From assembly GCF_900143565.1 (NCBI RefSeq), contig NZ_FREX01000010.1:133015-197014 (forward strand): DNA of 64,000 nucleotides, given 5' to 3'. Both the position numbers and the translations under genes were made by a program. Numbering within the stretch: position 1 is the first letter of the stretch; each line of letters begins with the position of its first letter. Source of the DNA: Pseudovibrio sp. Alg231-02. GTDB taxonomy: Bacteria > Pseudomonadota > Alphaproteobacteria > Rhizobiales > Stappiaceae. This document shows positions 26,117 through 36,133 of the stretch, in pieces. A model generated the notes under the pieces. It worked only from the letters and a program-made list of their open reading frames with translations, had not been told where the DNA came from and did not search any database.

Positions 26117-26252
26117 GACATAACCAGACTAACGACCAAAACAACAACCAGCAACGCTACAGCAGACAACACTCCCTCAATTCCCTCACAAGCAGGAAAG
26201 CTGGAAGACTGCGCATAAAGCGGATGCCTACGGCATATCCCAGCCCACCAAC

Positions 26253-26283
26253 AAAAAAGCCCCACTCGCATGAGCAGGGCTTT
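26253..26283 (-). terminator. Terminator of the hfq-hflX operon
   Basis: On the minus strand AAAGCCC (complement at 26277-26283) pairs with GGGCTTT (complement at 26256-26262) and the inner CTC/GAG closes a four-base loop. The run of six T on the transcript begins directly within the right arm. It lies 29 bases after the hflX stop. Confidence 0.8.
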
Positions 26284-26311
26284 CTTGTTTTCATTCGTCT
26301 CTCAAGGGCGA

Positions 26312-27787
26312 TCAGATCGGTGAGTAACCACCGTCGTCATCTTCATCACCATCTTCTGAAGTCGGCTCTTCAGCCAGCTCCAGCCCGGTCACGAAGTATT
26401 TCGCGAAACGTTCCCGGACGCGAGATCGATGTGCATCAGGAACGCGAACAGATAAACGAATACCGTCCTCTGTATCGTCACGCGAGAGGATCTCGCAGTT
26501 CTGATAGAGCCATGCATGTCCCTGCCCGTCGCTGTGTGGCAGGATCATCGTCACGGTATCCAGCTGCTCAGCCAAACGCGTTTCGATGCGGGCAATCAGA
26601 TCTTCGATCCCATCACCACTCAGCGCAGAAACCGCAACCGGTCCCTCATCAACCGAGTTACTTTCAAGCAACTTGGCGCGATGTGCCTCGTCCAGCATGT
26701 CGATCTTGTTATAGACCTCAATGACACGATCACTCTCAGACACTTTAAGACCAAGCATCTCAAGCGTTTCATTCACATCCTGAGACTGCGCTTTGGTGTC
26801 CTCATGAGCAATATCGCGCACATGAAGCACAATATCAGCCTGAATAACCTCTTCCAGCGTCGCCCTGAAAGCAGCCACCAGATTGTGCGGCAACTCGGAA
26901 ATGAAGCCAACCGTGTCTGACAGAATGACCTCACGGCCATGCGGCAGCTTCAAACGGCGAAGCGTAGGATCGAGCGTCGCAAACAGCAGATCCTTGGCAA
27001 ACACCTCCGCATTGGTCATGCGGTTAAACAGCGTAGATTTGCCCGCATTGGTGTAGCCAACAAAAGCGATGACCGGATGCGGCACTTTCTTACGTGCTTT
27101 GCGGTGAAGCTTACGGGTGCGCTGAACCTGCTCCAGATGACCTTTCAGCAGCGTGATACGATCCTGAATGATACGCCTGTCGGCCTCAATCTGGGTCTCA
27201 CCCGGGCCACCAACAAAACCAAGACCGCCGCGCTGACGCTCAAGGTGAGTCCAGGACCGCACCAGACGGGATTTCTGCCAACTCAGGTGAGCAAGCTCGA
27301 CCTGCAGGCGACCTTCCTTGGTCTGCGCACGTTCACCAAAAATCTCCAGAATAAGACCCGTCCGGTCAATAACCTTGGTGTTCCAGTCTCGTTCCAGATT
27401 TCTCTGCTGGATTGGGGTGAGCGGATGATCAACAACAACCAGCTCAATCTCTTCGACATCAATTCGCAAGCGGATCTCTTCCACCTTGCCTGAGCCGAAC
27501 AGACTTCCCGGTTTTACATTTGCCAATCGAACCAGACTTGAGGAGACAATCTCCAACTCGATTGCAGCTGCTAGTCCAACAGCTTCTTCCAGTCTGGCTT
27601 GTGGGCTGCGCTCGGCACCAAAGGGGCGCTCAGGAGCACCTTTCCCTCTCGCCAGAGCTCTACTTTGAATAATCGGTACGATGACGAGTGACCGGGTTCC
27701 CCGGGTCACTTCGTCTTCGCCGGCCTCAACATTCGCATCGCGTTGCTTGCGGTTCAGACCGGCCTCTTTTTTAGATTGGGGCTTCAT
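26312..27787 (-). CDS. hflX: GTPase HflX
   Basis: This 491-residue ribosome-associated GTPase splits 70S ribosomes under stress. The N-terminal HflX domain contains AIELEIV, the GKVEEI segment, and PLTPIQQRNLE. The middle carries GGPGETQIEADRR. The G domain has GYTNAGKSTLFN (Walker A), LSDTVGFISELP (G3) and NKIDM (G4). A Glu/Asp-rich tail closes the protein. The ATG overlaps the hfq stop by one base (TGATG), so hfq and hflX are translationally coupled, the arrangement known from many proteobacteria. Confidence 0.96.
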   Translation of the reverse strand: MKPQSKKEAGLNRKQRDANVEAGEDEVTRGTRSLVIVPIIQSRALARGKGAPERPFGAERSPQARLEEAVGLAAAIELEIVSSSLVRLANVKPGSLFGSGKVEEIRLRIDVEEIELVVVDHPLTPIQQRNLERDWNTKVIDRTGLILEIFGERAQTKEGRLQVELAHLSWQKSRLVRSWTHLERQRGGLGFVGGPGETQIEADRRIIQDRITLLKGHLEQVQRTRKLHRKARKKVPHPVIAFVGYTNAGKSTLFNRMTNAEVFAKDLLFATLDPTLRRLKLPHGREVILSDTVGFISELPHNLVAAFRATLEEVIQADIVLHVRDIAHEDTKAQSQDVNETLEMLGLKVSESDRVIEVYNKIDMLDEAHRAKLLESNSVDEGPVAVSALSGDGIEDLIARIETRLAEQLDTVTMILPHSDGQGHAWLYQNCEILSRDDTEDGIRLSVRVPDAHRSRVRERFAKYFVTGLELAEEPTSEDGDEDDDGGYSPI

Positions 27788-28044
27788 CAGCCTCCTGCTT
27801 TTTCGCCTTCTTCTTCAGCTGGTTCGAACAGCTGTATAGGGCTATTTGGCATGATTGTTGAGATAGCGTGCTTGTAAACGAGCTGGGAGTGCCCGTCACG
27901 ACGCAATAATACGCAGAAATTATCGAACCAAGTAACTACACCCTGCAGTTTTACACCATTGATCAAAAAGATTGTCAGTGGCGTCTTCTGCTTCCTGACA
28001 TGATTTAAAAATGTATCTTGAAGATTTTGAGCGCGGTCAGCCAT
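27787..28044 (-). CDS. hfq: RNA chaperone Hfq
   Basis: This 85-residue Sm-like hexameric protein pairs small RNAs with mRNAs. The start at 28044 ([14 protein letters not shown]) is preferred over an in-frame codon at 28092 because it matches the family and follows an AGGA. Sm1 reads [16 protein letters not shown], and Sm2 reads [10 protein letters not shown], both complete. The tail is short and acidic ([11 protein letters not shown]), as in other alphaproteobacteria. A 164-bp gap separates it from dat upstream, so it likely has its own promoter. Confidence 0.97.
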   Translation of the reverse strand: MADRAQNLQDTFLNHVRKQKTPLTIFLINGVKLQGVVTWFDNFCVLLRRDGHSQLVYKHAISTIMPNSPIQLFEPAEEEGEKAGG

Positions 28045-28208
28045 AACTATTTTTTTCCTGTTCTCAGTGGACACGGCCGCGGCATCCACCATTTACTGTT
28101 CCCATCCTCGAAACGGCCAAGTGACACTCACAAACACAAGAGAGATGCCCCAACACTAATAAGGTGCGCCGTCTTTCCTAAGTTCCCTTCAGCAAACACC
28201 GGAGGCAC

Positions 28209-29087
28209 TTAACCCCCGGCAACCGTCAGTTTAATCAACTCTGACGCTTCATGGAATGATTTTCTTAAGTCTTGAACGATTGGACCGGGCTTACCATCAC
28301 CCAAAATTGTTCCATTTACTTTCACGACGGGCATGACAAGCCCCGATGCACTTGTTAAAAATGCCTCTTGCGCACTTTTTGCCTCTTCCAGAGAGAAACC
28401 GCGTTCTTCTACGGAAAAGCCTTTCATTTCCGCCAGTTTTAGAACGCCCGCTCTGGTAATTCCTTTTAAGATTCCGTGGGTAGCAGGTCGCGTCACCAAA
28501 GTGCCGTTCTTTAGAATTATCCAAGCATTGGTTGAACCGCCTTCAGTTATCAGGCCTTTTTTATCCACAAACCATGCTTCGCGGGCACCGGACTCCTTAG
28601 CCTTTTGTTTAGCAAGGACATTAGGCAAAAGACCAACAGTCTTGATATCGACCCGGTCCCAACGATTCTCTTCTACTGTAATGACACCAACACCCTTGGC
28701 CGCAATTTGGTCCATTTTGTGTGACGGCACCGATTTTGCAGTCATCACAATAGACGGCGGAGTCCCAGCTGGCGGGAAATAATGGTCGCGCGGAGCCACG
28801 CCGCGCGTAACCTGCATGTAGATCAAGCCGTTCTTCACCCGGTTGAGCGAAATCACTTCCTTCATCACCCGCGTCAAGGCTCCACGTGACATAGGGGCGG
28901 AAATCTGCAGTTCACTCAGTGACCGATCCAGCCGGTCCAGATGGGCGCTCATGTCCACAATCTGACCTCTCCAGACCTCACACACCTCATAAACGCCATC
29001 AGAGAACTGGTAGCCCCGGTCCTCCACATGCACGGCTGCATGAGAATGTGGCACATATTGTCCATTTACGTAGGCAACACGGCTCAT
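28209..29087 (-). CDS. dat: D-amino-acid aminotransferase (class IV)
   Basis: This is a 292-residue fold-type IV PLP aminotransferase. The start at 29087 (MSRVAYVNGQYV) follows a GGAGAGG site and is preferred over the codon at 29114. The segment EDRGYQFSDGVYEV, the PLP lysine region DIKTVGLLPNVLAKQ, and EGGSTNAWI are typical of D-alanine aminotransferases, which interconvert D-alanine and D-glutamate with their keto acids for cell-wall synthesis or D-amino acid breakdown. A gene of this kind between trkA and hfq is conserved in rhizobia. Branched-chain L-aminotransferase activity is less likely. Confidence 0.88.
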   Translation of the reverse strand: MSRVAYVNGQYVPHSHAAVHVEDRGYQFSDGVYEVCEVWRGQIVDMSAHLDRLDRSLSELQISAPMSRGALTRVMKEVISLNRVKNGLIYMQVTRGVAPRDHYFPPAGTPPSIVMTAKSVPSHKMDQIAAKGVGVITVEENRWDRVDIKTVGLLPNVLAKQKAKESGAREAWFVDKKGLITEGGSTNAWIILKNGTLVTRPATHGILKGITRAGVLKLAEMKGFSVEERGFSLEEAKSAQEAFLTSASGLVMPVVKVNGTILGDGKPGPIVQDLRKSFHEASELIKLTVAGG

Positions 29088-29414
29088 CAGCCTCTCCTGT
29101 TCAGGAACATTCAACAGGTTACATCTAAGGGCATTTACTGAATACTATCAAGTGGCTAACAGCAGATAAAACTAGATATTTCCGAGTGGGATCACTGAGA
29201 AAACCTGAGCTTCCGTTTTGGGAAGCTAAAACCAGCCTGCTATCCGGGCGTTTAAGCCAGAAATACTTAAAATCACAGGTTTATAGACGGGAAGAAAAAA
29301 CAAAGGCCACGACACCTCTGCTGGCCAGTCGCGAACACTCGCGTTTCAGGCTTACCGGATTGATGTTCCAGCACTTTCATACGAGAGCGCCGGAACCATG
29401 TAGCAAAACTGGCT
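29088..29414. other. Intergenic region between trkA and dat, one hairpin
   Basis: This 327-bp gap lies downstream of trkA and upstream of dat on the minus strand. AGCTTCC (29208-29214) and GGAAGCT (29221-29227) form a 7-bp stem with a 6-base loop, and a TTTTC run follows on the minus strand. It could be a weak trkA terminator, but it lies nearly 190 bases past the stop. No gene is credible here. Confidence 0.4.
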
Positions 29415-30791
29415 CTAGAAGAATTCCAGTGACACGCGGAACATCTGCTCCACCTGACGCACCTTGTCTGCGATAGCAAAAATCACAACACGGTCATGGG
29501 CTTGAATACGCTCGTCACCACACGGTGTCACCACCTTGCCATCACGCAAGATTCCACCGATGCGAATGCCTTCTGCAAGCTCAACTTCACGTAGGGGACG
29601 ACCAACGAGCGGCGAAGTATCCAGCGCCTCAGCCTCAATCACCTCAGCAGCACCGTTTTGCAGCGCATGAACTGCCCGAATACGGCCACGGCGCACATGC
29701 TGCAAAATCTTGGAAATCGTCACCTGACGCGGGTTCACAAAGGCATCAATGCCCAAAGCATGCGCAAAAGCTGGATAACTGGTGTTGTTCAGCAGGGAAA
29801 GGTTCCGCTCACAGCCCATTTTCTTAGCCATGACGCAGGACAGGATGTTCACCTCATCCTCATTGGTCAGCGCCACCATCATGTCGGAATCTTCGACATC
29901 TGCTTCCTGCAACATCACCTGATCCAGCGCACTGCCATGCAACACCACAGTTCTGCGAAGTTCATCCGCAATACGAATAGCGCGATCACGCGAATGCTCG
30001 ATAATTTTTACTTTGGTTCTGCTTTGCTTTTCCTCAAGACGGCGAGCAACGTAAGCACCAATATTACCACCACCAGCGATAAGAACACGCTTGGCCTCAG
30101 GCTCTTCATGACCGAAGATGCTCAGTGTACGACGCACCTGACCGCGCTCACAGCACACATAAACCAAATCCCCTTCCCGCATCATATCAGAGCTGTGCGG
30201 AACAAAGACCTTGCCTTCACGTGCGATACCAACAACCACTGCTGACAGATCCGGAAACAACTCAGTCAACTGGCGCAGTGGCGTATCCAGCACCGGACAA
30301 TCACCGCCACAGTCGATCCCGACAATGATCATGTTATCATCCGCAAAGCGCACAGTTTCCATGGCACCTGGCAGCGACAAGCGCCGCAAGATCATCTCAC
30401 CCACTTCGATTTCAGGAGAAATGATTACGTCAATTGGCATGTTATCGCGCGAAAACAGATTGCGGTAATGGGATTGCAAATAGCTTTGCGCACGCACACG
30501 CGAAACCTTGATCGGCACGTTAAACAAAGAGTGTGCCACCTGACATGCGACCATGTTGATCTCATCATACAAGGTCACGGCAATAATCATGTCAGCCTGA
30601 TCAGCACCAGCCTGCGCCAGCACATCCGGATGCGCACCATGGCCAATAAAGCCGCGCACATCCAGTGTGTCACGAATGGCATGAACCAGCTGTGGGCTGG
30701 TATCAATCACAGAAACGTCGTTCTGCTCCGCTGCAAGTTTTTCGGCAATGCCGTACCCAACCTGTCCGGCGCCACAAATTACAACCTTCAT
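29415..30791 (-). CDS. trkA: Trk potassium uptake regulator TrkA
   Basis: This 458-residue cytoplasmic peripheral protein gates the TrkH/TrkG potassium channel in response to NAD(H). It has two copies of the RCK_N nucleotide-binding fold, starting with VVICGAGQVGYGIAEKL and VLIAGGGNIGAYVARRL. Each is followed by a TrkA_C domain (around residues 140-225 and 370-458). It is 35 bp downstream of ntrX, so it may share that transcript. The trkH channel is not in the window. Confidence 0.96.
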   Translation of the reverse strand: MKVVICGAGQVGYGIAEKLAAEQNDVSVIDTSPQLVHAIRDTLDVRGFIGHGAHPDVLAQAGADQADMIIAVTLYDEINMVACQVAHSLFNVPIKVSRVRAQSYLQSHYRNLFSRDNMPIDVIISPEIEVGEMILRRLSLPGAMETVRFADDNMIIVGIDCGGDCPVLDTPLRQLTELFPDLSAVVVGIAREGKVFVPHSSDMMREGDLVYVCCERGQVRRTLSIFGHEEPEAKRVLIAGGGNIGAYVARRLEEKQSRTKVKIIEHSRDRAIRIADELRRTVVLHGSALDQVMLQEADVEDSDMMVALTNEDEVNILSCVMAKKMGCERNLSLLNNTSYPAFAHALGIDAFVNPRQVTISKILQHVRRGRIRAVHALQNGAAEVIEAEALDTSPLVGRPLREVELAEGIRIGGILRDGKVVTPCGDERIQAHDRVVIFAIADKVRQVEQMFRVSLEFF

Positions 30792-30826
30792 AATTCAGTC
30801 CTTTGCTCCACCTCAAAGCTCACCGA

Positions 30827-32194
30827 TCAGGTGAGACCAAGAGACTTGAGCTTTCGGTGCAATGCTGACCGTTCCATACCAATATATTCAGAGGTACGCG
30901 AGATATTACCGCCAAAACGCTTAACCTGTGCTTGCAGATATTCACGTTCAAACTGTTCCCGTGCTTCACGAAGTGGCAAGGACATCAACTCTTCACCACC
31001 AGAAGACCCCGGCATGCTTGGCACAGTCGATGCCACCTCAGCAGGCAGAAGATCCGCTGTAATCACAGCTTCTGAATCAGCCCGTGTCAGGATCATCAAA
31101 CGTTCAACATTGTTGCGCAGCTGGCGCAGGTTCCCCGGCCAGTCATGCGTTTGCAGCACAGCCATCGCATCTTCACCAATCCGGCGCATTGGCAGACCAG
31201 TGGAGTTGGAAATCTGCTTCATGAAGAAATGGATCAGCTGAGGAATATCCTCACGGCGTTCTTCAAGCGCAGGCACCCGCAGCGGCACAACAGCCAAACG
31301 GTGATAAAGGTCCTCACGGAACAAGCCTTCCGCAATCCGGTTTTCCAGATTATAGCCACTGGAAGACAAGAGACGCACATCCACCTTCACCTTGTTGTGG
31401 CCACCCAGACGGGTGAAGGTCTGATCCACCAGCACACGCAGAATTTTATTCTGCGTCTCCAGCGGCATGTCGGCAATCTCATCCAGATAGATGGTCCCGC
31501 CATGCGCCTCTTCAAGCGCGCCCACCTTGCGCGGTGTGGAGTCAGTCTCTTCAATGCCGAAGAGCTCCTCTTCCATCCGCTCCGGTGTGATATTCGCCGC
31601 AGAAAGCACCACAAACGGTGATTTGGAGCGAGGAGACGCTTCATGGATCGTCCGCGCAACGGTCTCCTTGCCAGAACCAGACGGCCCGGTGATCATCACA
31701 CGGCTATTGGTCAGACAAATACGCTCAATCGTCATGCGCAGGTTGTTAATGGAGGACGAACTGCCCACCAGATTGGAAACGTCGCCAGCACGCTGCTTCA
31801 GTTCCTTGATCTCGCGCTTCATGGAAGAAGCTTCCAGCGCGCGCTCAGTGATCAGAACCAGCTTGTCTGCCTTAAACGGCTTCTCGATGTAATCGTAGGC
31901 GCCTTTTTTGATCGCAGAAACCGCTGTCTCCACGTTGCCGTGACCAGAAATGATCACAACAGGCAGGTCAGGGTTTTCTTTCTTGATCACCTCAAGCACT
32001 TCAAGCCCGTCGAGCTTGCTGCCCATGAGCCAGATATCAAGAATAATCAGAGAAGGACGACGGTCCGCAATCGCAGCCAACGCCGCATCACTGTTGCCAG
32101 CGGTGCGGGTATTATAGCCGTCATCCTCTAAAATTCCGGCGATCAGCTCACGAATATCTGCTTCATCATCAACAATCAGAATGTCACTTGCCAC
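30827..32194 (-). CDS. ntrX: Nitrogen-regulation response regulator NtrX
   Basis: This 455-residue protein has a receiver domain (phospho-Asp in LIILDIWLMGS near residue 53), an AAA+ domain (GPSGSGKETVAR Walker A, IYLDEIADM Walker B), and a Fis-type helix-turn-helix (GNISRTSEYIGMERSALHRKL). The GAFTGA loop that contacts sigma-54 is missing: its place reads GIEETDSTPRKVGAL. NtrX proteins of alphaproteobacteria often lack it and act with sigma-70 rather than sigma-54. It is cotranscribed with ntrY, 18 bp apart, and controls nitrogen, redox and envelope genes in relatives. Confidence 0.95.
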   Translation of the reverse strand: MASDILIVDDEADIRELIAGILEDDGYNTRTAGNSDAALAAIADRRPSLIILDIWLMGSKLDGLEVLEVIKKENPDLPVVIISGHGNVETAVSAIKKGAYDYIEKPFKADKLVLITERALEASSMKREIKELKQRAGDVSNLVGSSSSINNLRMTIERICLTNSRVMITGPSGSGKETVARTIHEASPRSKSPFVVLSAANITPERMEEELFGIEETDSTPRKVGALEEAHGGTIYLDEIADMPLETQNKILRVLVDQTFTRLGGHNKVKVDVRLLSSSGYNLENRIAEGLFREDLYHRLAVVPLRVPALEERREDIPQLIHFFMKQISNSTGLPMRRIGEDAMAVLQTHDWPGNLRQLRNNVERLMILTRADSEAVITADLLPAEVASTVPSMPGSSGGEELMSLPLREAREQFEREYLQAQVKRFGGNISRTSEYIGMERSALHRKLKSLGLT

Positions 32195-32212
32195 GGCTTA
32201 TCACCACCATTC

Positions 32213-34450
32213 TTACGTTACATTTTCAGTGAAGGAAGGAACATCAAAACTGCGCAAAGTCAGCCGAACCATGGCACCATGCCCGCCCTCGGCAACAGAT
32301 GGCGCATCCAGCAGTTCAATTCCACCCCCATGATCTTCCATAATTTTCCGCACAATCGCGAGCCCAAGGCCGGTGCCCTTTTCGCGGGTCGTCATATACG
32401 GCTCCAAAAGCCGCGTGCGGTGCTCAGTTGGAAGGCCAATCCCGTTATCAATCACATCAATCGTGAGAACCGGACCTTCCCTATAAAGTTTCACCAGAAC
32501 AGAGCCCTGCTCCGGGTTTTCTTCGCTCGCCAGATAAGCCTCAACAGCTTCCGACGCATTCTTGATCACATTACCAACAGCCTGCCCAACCAGACGGCTG
32601 TCAAATGTTGCCCGTACAGCCTCATCCGGCACATCGGTTTCAAAATGAACCTGAGAATTGGCAACAGACACCATAAAGGTGGACTCTCGCACCACGGAGC
32701 GCAGATCAGCCTCTTCCATCTTTGGTTTTGGCATACGCGCAAACGAGGAGAACTCATCAACCATACGGCCAATATCCCCCACCTGACGAATGATCGTATC
32801 CACGCATTGGTCAAACACCTTACGGTCATCATCCTCAATACGCTTGCCATAGCGGCGGCGGATACGTTCTGCAGAAAGCTGGATCGGTGTCAGCGGGTTC
32901 TTAATCTCATGCGCAATACGGCGGGCAACATCCGCCCAGGCCGAGTTACGTTGAGCCGCAACAAGGTCGGTGATATCGTCCAGCGTCACCACAAAACCAT
33001 GCTCAGAACGGGTCGCTTCCTCAGTCGTCACACGCACATTCACAGTGCGCTCACGCCCCTTACGCATTATGGCAACCTGCGCTACCTGCGAACCACTCGA
33101 GCTTTCTTCAAGCGCTTTCGACACAACCTCTTGCACCTCTGGAAGATTGTCGTAGATCGGTTTTTCCAGAAGCTCGTTTTCATCCTGACTGAGAAGTCGT
33201 GTTGCCGAGCGATTGACCATGGTCACATCGCCCTCATCATCAATCCCGATTACGCCGGAGGACACGCCAGATAGCACGGCTTCACTGAAGCGACGGCGTC
33301 GGTCAATCTGGTCATTTGCAGCCAGCAGCGCATCCCGCTGCCCACGCAACTGACCCGTCATATTGTTGAAGGTCCGCCCAAGGCTCTCAAGGTCACCACT
33401 CGCCTTTGCAGCTTCAACCTCAACATAATAATTGCCTTTGGAAACCTGATCTGCAGCGCCAATAAGGTTACGGATCGGCAACACAAGCTGGTTGGCAAAC
33501 CCAAAGCCCACCCAGATGGAGGAGAGCAACAGCACAAGCGCCACGCCCACATAAACAAGGGCAAACGCCAGTTGAACACCAAAGCGTCGCTGTTCCAGCT
33601 CCGCATATTCATTGACACCAGCTTCCGCCAGACGCTGATATTCAACCACCCGAGGATCAAGCGCACGGGTCACATAAAGATAAAGGTCATCAAAAGCGGA
33701 CAGCTTAATCACGCCGCCCACAAGGTTGGAAACGCCCGGTGCAATCAAAACCGGAGCCCCATCCTTAGCCTGGTTCATCGCCACTTGCGGCGGCAGCAAA
33801 GGCTCCACCTTAGGGTCGCGCAACACACGCATCACAACGGTGCCGTCATTCTTTAAAACATATGCCCCCAGTAAGCCGCGAACCCAGGTCTGGGTCTCAA
33901 AAAAGCGGTCAAACCGAGTGGGGTCATAGAAATAAGAGTTACGGTTCAGATCCACATCACTGGCCATGCCAATCAGCGTGGACCGCAGCGAGTTTCCGTG
34001 CTCCTGAACATAAGCGGCCGCAACCGACTGGGCGTTGGTAATGATATTGCGCGTTCTTGTCTCAAACCAGCGATCAAGCCCCTGATCCAGCGTAATCGTT
34101 GCCACCACAGCAACAATAAACGCAGGCAGTGCAGCCACCAGCGAGAACATAGTCACAATGCGCACATGAAGCCGGGCCGCAGCACGCCCACGGCGCCGCG
34201 CCTGCAACAGCTTCACAAGCTCAAAGATGATCAAGCCGATAAGCAGGAACACCAGTGCGCCATTAAATCCAAGCGCAATGTAAACAACTGTTTCAGAAGG
34301 AACGATAGGCGTCACGCCCATCAGCACCAGAAAGGAAACCCCGATGGAACATAGCGCCAGCAACACCACGGAAAGGCCAAACATGCGAGACTTGCGGCCT
34401 TTCGCATCAAGCTTTGGGGTATGTTCTTCTGCTTTTGACTTGAAAATCAT
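32213..34450 (-). CDS. ntrY: Sensor histidine kinase NtrY
   Basis: This 745-residue membrane sensor kinase is the partner of NtrX. Three hydrophobic segments lie in the first 110 residues, followed by a periplasmic sensor region to about residue 290 and a fourth membrane segment. HAMP and PAS domains follow. The phospho-acceptor is the His of [14 protein letters not shown]; the ATPase has GIGLPTEHRTRL and EKGTGLGLAIVRK. It ends 18 bp before ntrX. The signal it senses is uncertain; redox and nitrogen roles are known in relatives. Confidence 0.95.
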   Translation of the reverse strand: MIFKSKAEEHTPKLDAKGRKSRMFGLSVVLLALCSIGVSFLVLMGVTPIVPSETVVYIALGFNGALVFLLIGLIIFELVKLLQARRRGRAAARLHVRIVTMFSLVAALPAFIVAVVATITLDQGLDRWFETRTRNIITNAQSVAAAYVQEHGNSLRSTLIGMASDVDLNRNSYFYDPTRFDRFFETQTWVRGLLGAYVLKNDGTVVMRVLRDPKVEPLLPPQVAMNQAKDGAPVLIAPGVSNLVGGVIKLSAFDDLYLYVTRALDPRVVEYQRLAEAGVNEYAELEQRRFGVQLAFALVYVGVALVLLLSSIWVGFGFANQLVLPIRNLIGAADQVSKGNYYVEVEAAKASGDLESLGRTFNNMTGQLRGQRDALLAANDQIDRRRRFSEAVLSGVSSGVIGIDDEGDVTMVNRSATRLLSQDENELLEKPIYDNLPEVQEVVSKALEESSSGSQVAQVAIMRKGRERTVNVRVTTEEATRSEHGFVVTLDDITDLVAAQRNSAWADVARRIAHEIKNPLTPIQLSAERIRRRYGKRIEDDDRKVFDQCVDTIIRQVGDIGRMVDEFSSFARMPKPKMEEADLRSVVRESTFMVSVANSQVHFETDVPDEAVRATFDSRLVGQAVGNVIKNASEAVEAYLASEENPEQGSVLVKLYREGPVLTIDVIDNGIGLPTEHRTRLLEPYMTTREKGTGLGLAIVRKIMEDHGGGIELLDAPSVAEGGHGAMVRLTLRSFDVPSFTENVT

Positions 34451-34635
34451 GAAACGCGAACCTGCGCACCTGCGATAACTTTATTAATATTGGAAACAGA
34501 CTATTAGCACGAATTGTTGCCAAAATGCGACAATGGGTTTTATTAGTCACACTCTTGATGGGGAAAACCGAAAAGTCCACAGGTCAAAATAAGCATGCAG
34601 TGCACAACTCAAACGCACCTTCACCCCATTAAACG

Positions 34636-34665
34636 CAAAATGGCGCAAGAGATCGCGCCATTTTG
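34636..34665 (-). terminator. Terminator after ntrC
   Basis: CAAAATGGCGC (34636-34646) and GCGCCATTTTG (34655-34665) form a perfect 11-bp stem with an 8-base loop, 24 bases after the ntrC stop on the minus strand. The transcript's right arm ends in a run of T. It separates the dusB-ntrBC unit from ntrYX. Confidence 0.8.
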
Positions 34666-34689
34666 AAAGCTTTACTCGATAAAAATCGA

Positions 34690-36129
34690 TTATCTTGAGC
34701 TGCGGATTACCTGAACGTCCAGATCGCGGATTTTCTTGCGCAGTGTGTTGCGGTTCACACCTAAAAGTTCAGCAGCCTTGATCTGGTTGCCACGCGTGGC
34801 CGCCAGCACGGCACTGATCAAGGGGTACTCCACCTCACGCAGGATACGGTGATAAAGGCCCGGAGGCGGTAGATCTTCACCAAACCCACCGAAGTAATCG
34901 CCCAGATACCGCTCCACAGACCCACCCAGATCCTGAACAGACGGCGCATCCATGTCATTCACAGCCGTAGAAGGCTGAGAAAGCTCCAGATCGATCAAGC
35001 TGGCAGTTATGTCATCCTGCGGATAGAGCGCTGCCAGACGGCGCACAAGGTTTTCCAACTCACGTACGTTGCCCGGCCAGCGATAACGGCGCAGCTTATC
35101 AAGCGCAGCCACCTCAATCTGCTTGGCAGGCAATCCTTCACTCTCTGCGATAGAGAAGAAGTGGCGCACAAGATCAGGAATATCCTCAGTCCGCTCCCGC
35201 AAAGGCGGAAGGCGGATTGGCACAACATTCAATCGGAAGTACAAATCTTCTCGGAACAGACCCTGATTGATCAGCTGGCGCAGGTCTTTGTTGGTCGCAG
35301 CAATAATGCGCACATCGGTCTGGATCGGTGTACGACCGCCCACAGAGGTATATTCGCCCTGCTGCAACACGCGCAGCAAACGGGTCTGCGCTTCCATCGG
35401 CATATCGCCGATTTCATCCAGCAGCAGCGTACCGCCATCGGCCTGCTCAAACCGGCCAGAAGAGCGCGCCTGAGCACCTGTAAACGAGCCCTTCTCATGC
35501 CCAAACAGCTCAGACTCAATCAAATCCTTGGGGATCGCCGCCATATTGACCGCAACAAACGGACCATTCCGGCGTTTGCCATAATCATGCAGCGCCCGTG
35601 CAACAACCTCTTTACCAGTCCCGCTCTCACCGTTGATCATCACGGTCAGATCAGTCTGCATCAAGCGGGCAAGCACGCGGTAGATTTCCTGCATGGCAGG
35701 AGAACGACCCACAAGTGGAATATTGTCATTCCCCTCGCCGCTCATATCAAACTGCCGACCTTTAGGCTCAGCGAGCGCGCGGCCTACAATACCCGTCAGC
35801 TCTTTCAGGTCAAACGGCTTGGGCAGATACTCATAGGCCCCTTGCTCAGAGGCCTTAATCGCCGTCATGAAGGTATTTTGCGCACTCATGATGATCACAG
35901 GTAGTTCCGGACGCAGCTTGCGGATGCGCGGCAGCACATCAAACGCGTTCTCATCCGGCATTACCACATCGGAGATCACCAGATCCCCCTCACCCGAACT
36001 CACCCAGCGCCACAACGTGGTGGCGTTTGACGTGAGCCGAACAGTATACCCTGCACGGGACAGAGCCTGATTGAGAACGGTACGGATCGCAGAATCGTCG
36101 TCAGCAACAAGAATGGTTCCACTCGGCAT
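34690..36129 (-). CDS. ntrC: Nitrogen-regulation response regulator NtrC
   Basis: This is a 479-residue sigma-54 activator. The start at 36129 ([12 protein letters not shown]) is preferred because GAGGAC stands 9 bases upstream; the longer frame starts with TTG. The receiver has the phospho-Asp in [11 protein letters not shown]; the AAA+ domain has [12 protein letters not shown], a GSFTGA sigma-54 contact loop (Ser for the usual Ala) and LLLDEIGDM. The C-terminal Fis-type helix-turn-helix reads [19 protein letters not shown]. Its ribosome-binding site lies in the last codons of ntrB, so the two are coupled. It activates nitrogen-assimilation genes when nitrogen is short. Confidence 0.97.
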   Translation of the reverse strand: MPSGTILVADDDSAIRTVLNQALSRAGYTVRLTSNATTLWRWVSSGEGDLVISDVVMPDENAFDVLPRIRKLRPELPVIIMSAQNTFMTAIKASEQGAYEYLPKPFDLKELTGIVGRALAEPKGRQFDMSGEGNDNIPLVGRSPAMQEIYRVLARLMQTDLTVMINGESGTGKEVVARALHDYGKRRNGPFVAVNMAAIPKDLIESELFGHEKGSFTGAQARSSGRFEQADGGTLLLDEIGDMPMEAQTRLLRVLQQGEYTSVGGRTPIQTDVRIIAATNKDLRQLINQGLFREDLYFRLNVVPIRLPPLRERTEDIPDLVRHFFSIAESEGLPAKQIEVAALDKLRRYRWPGNVRELENLVRRLAALYPQDDITASLIDLELSQPSTAVNDMDAPSVQDLGGSVERYLGDYFGGFGEDLPPPGLYHRILREVEYPLISAVLAATRGNQIKAAELLGVNRNTLRKKIRDLDVQVIRSSR

Positions 36130-36133
36130 ACTC

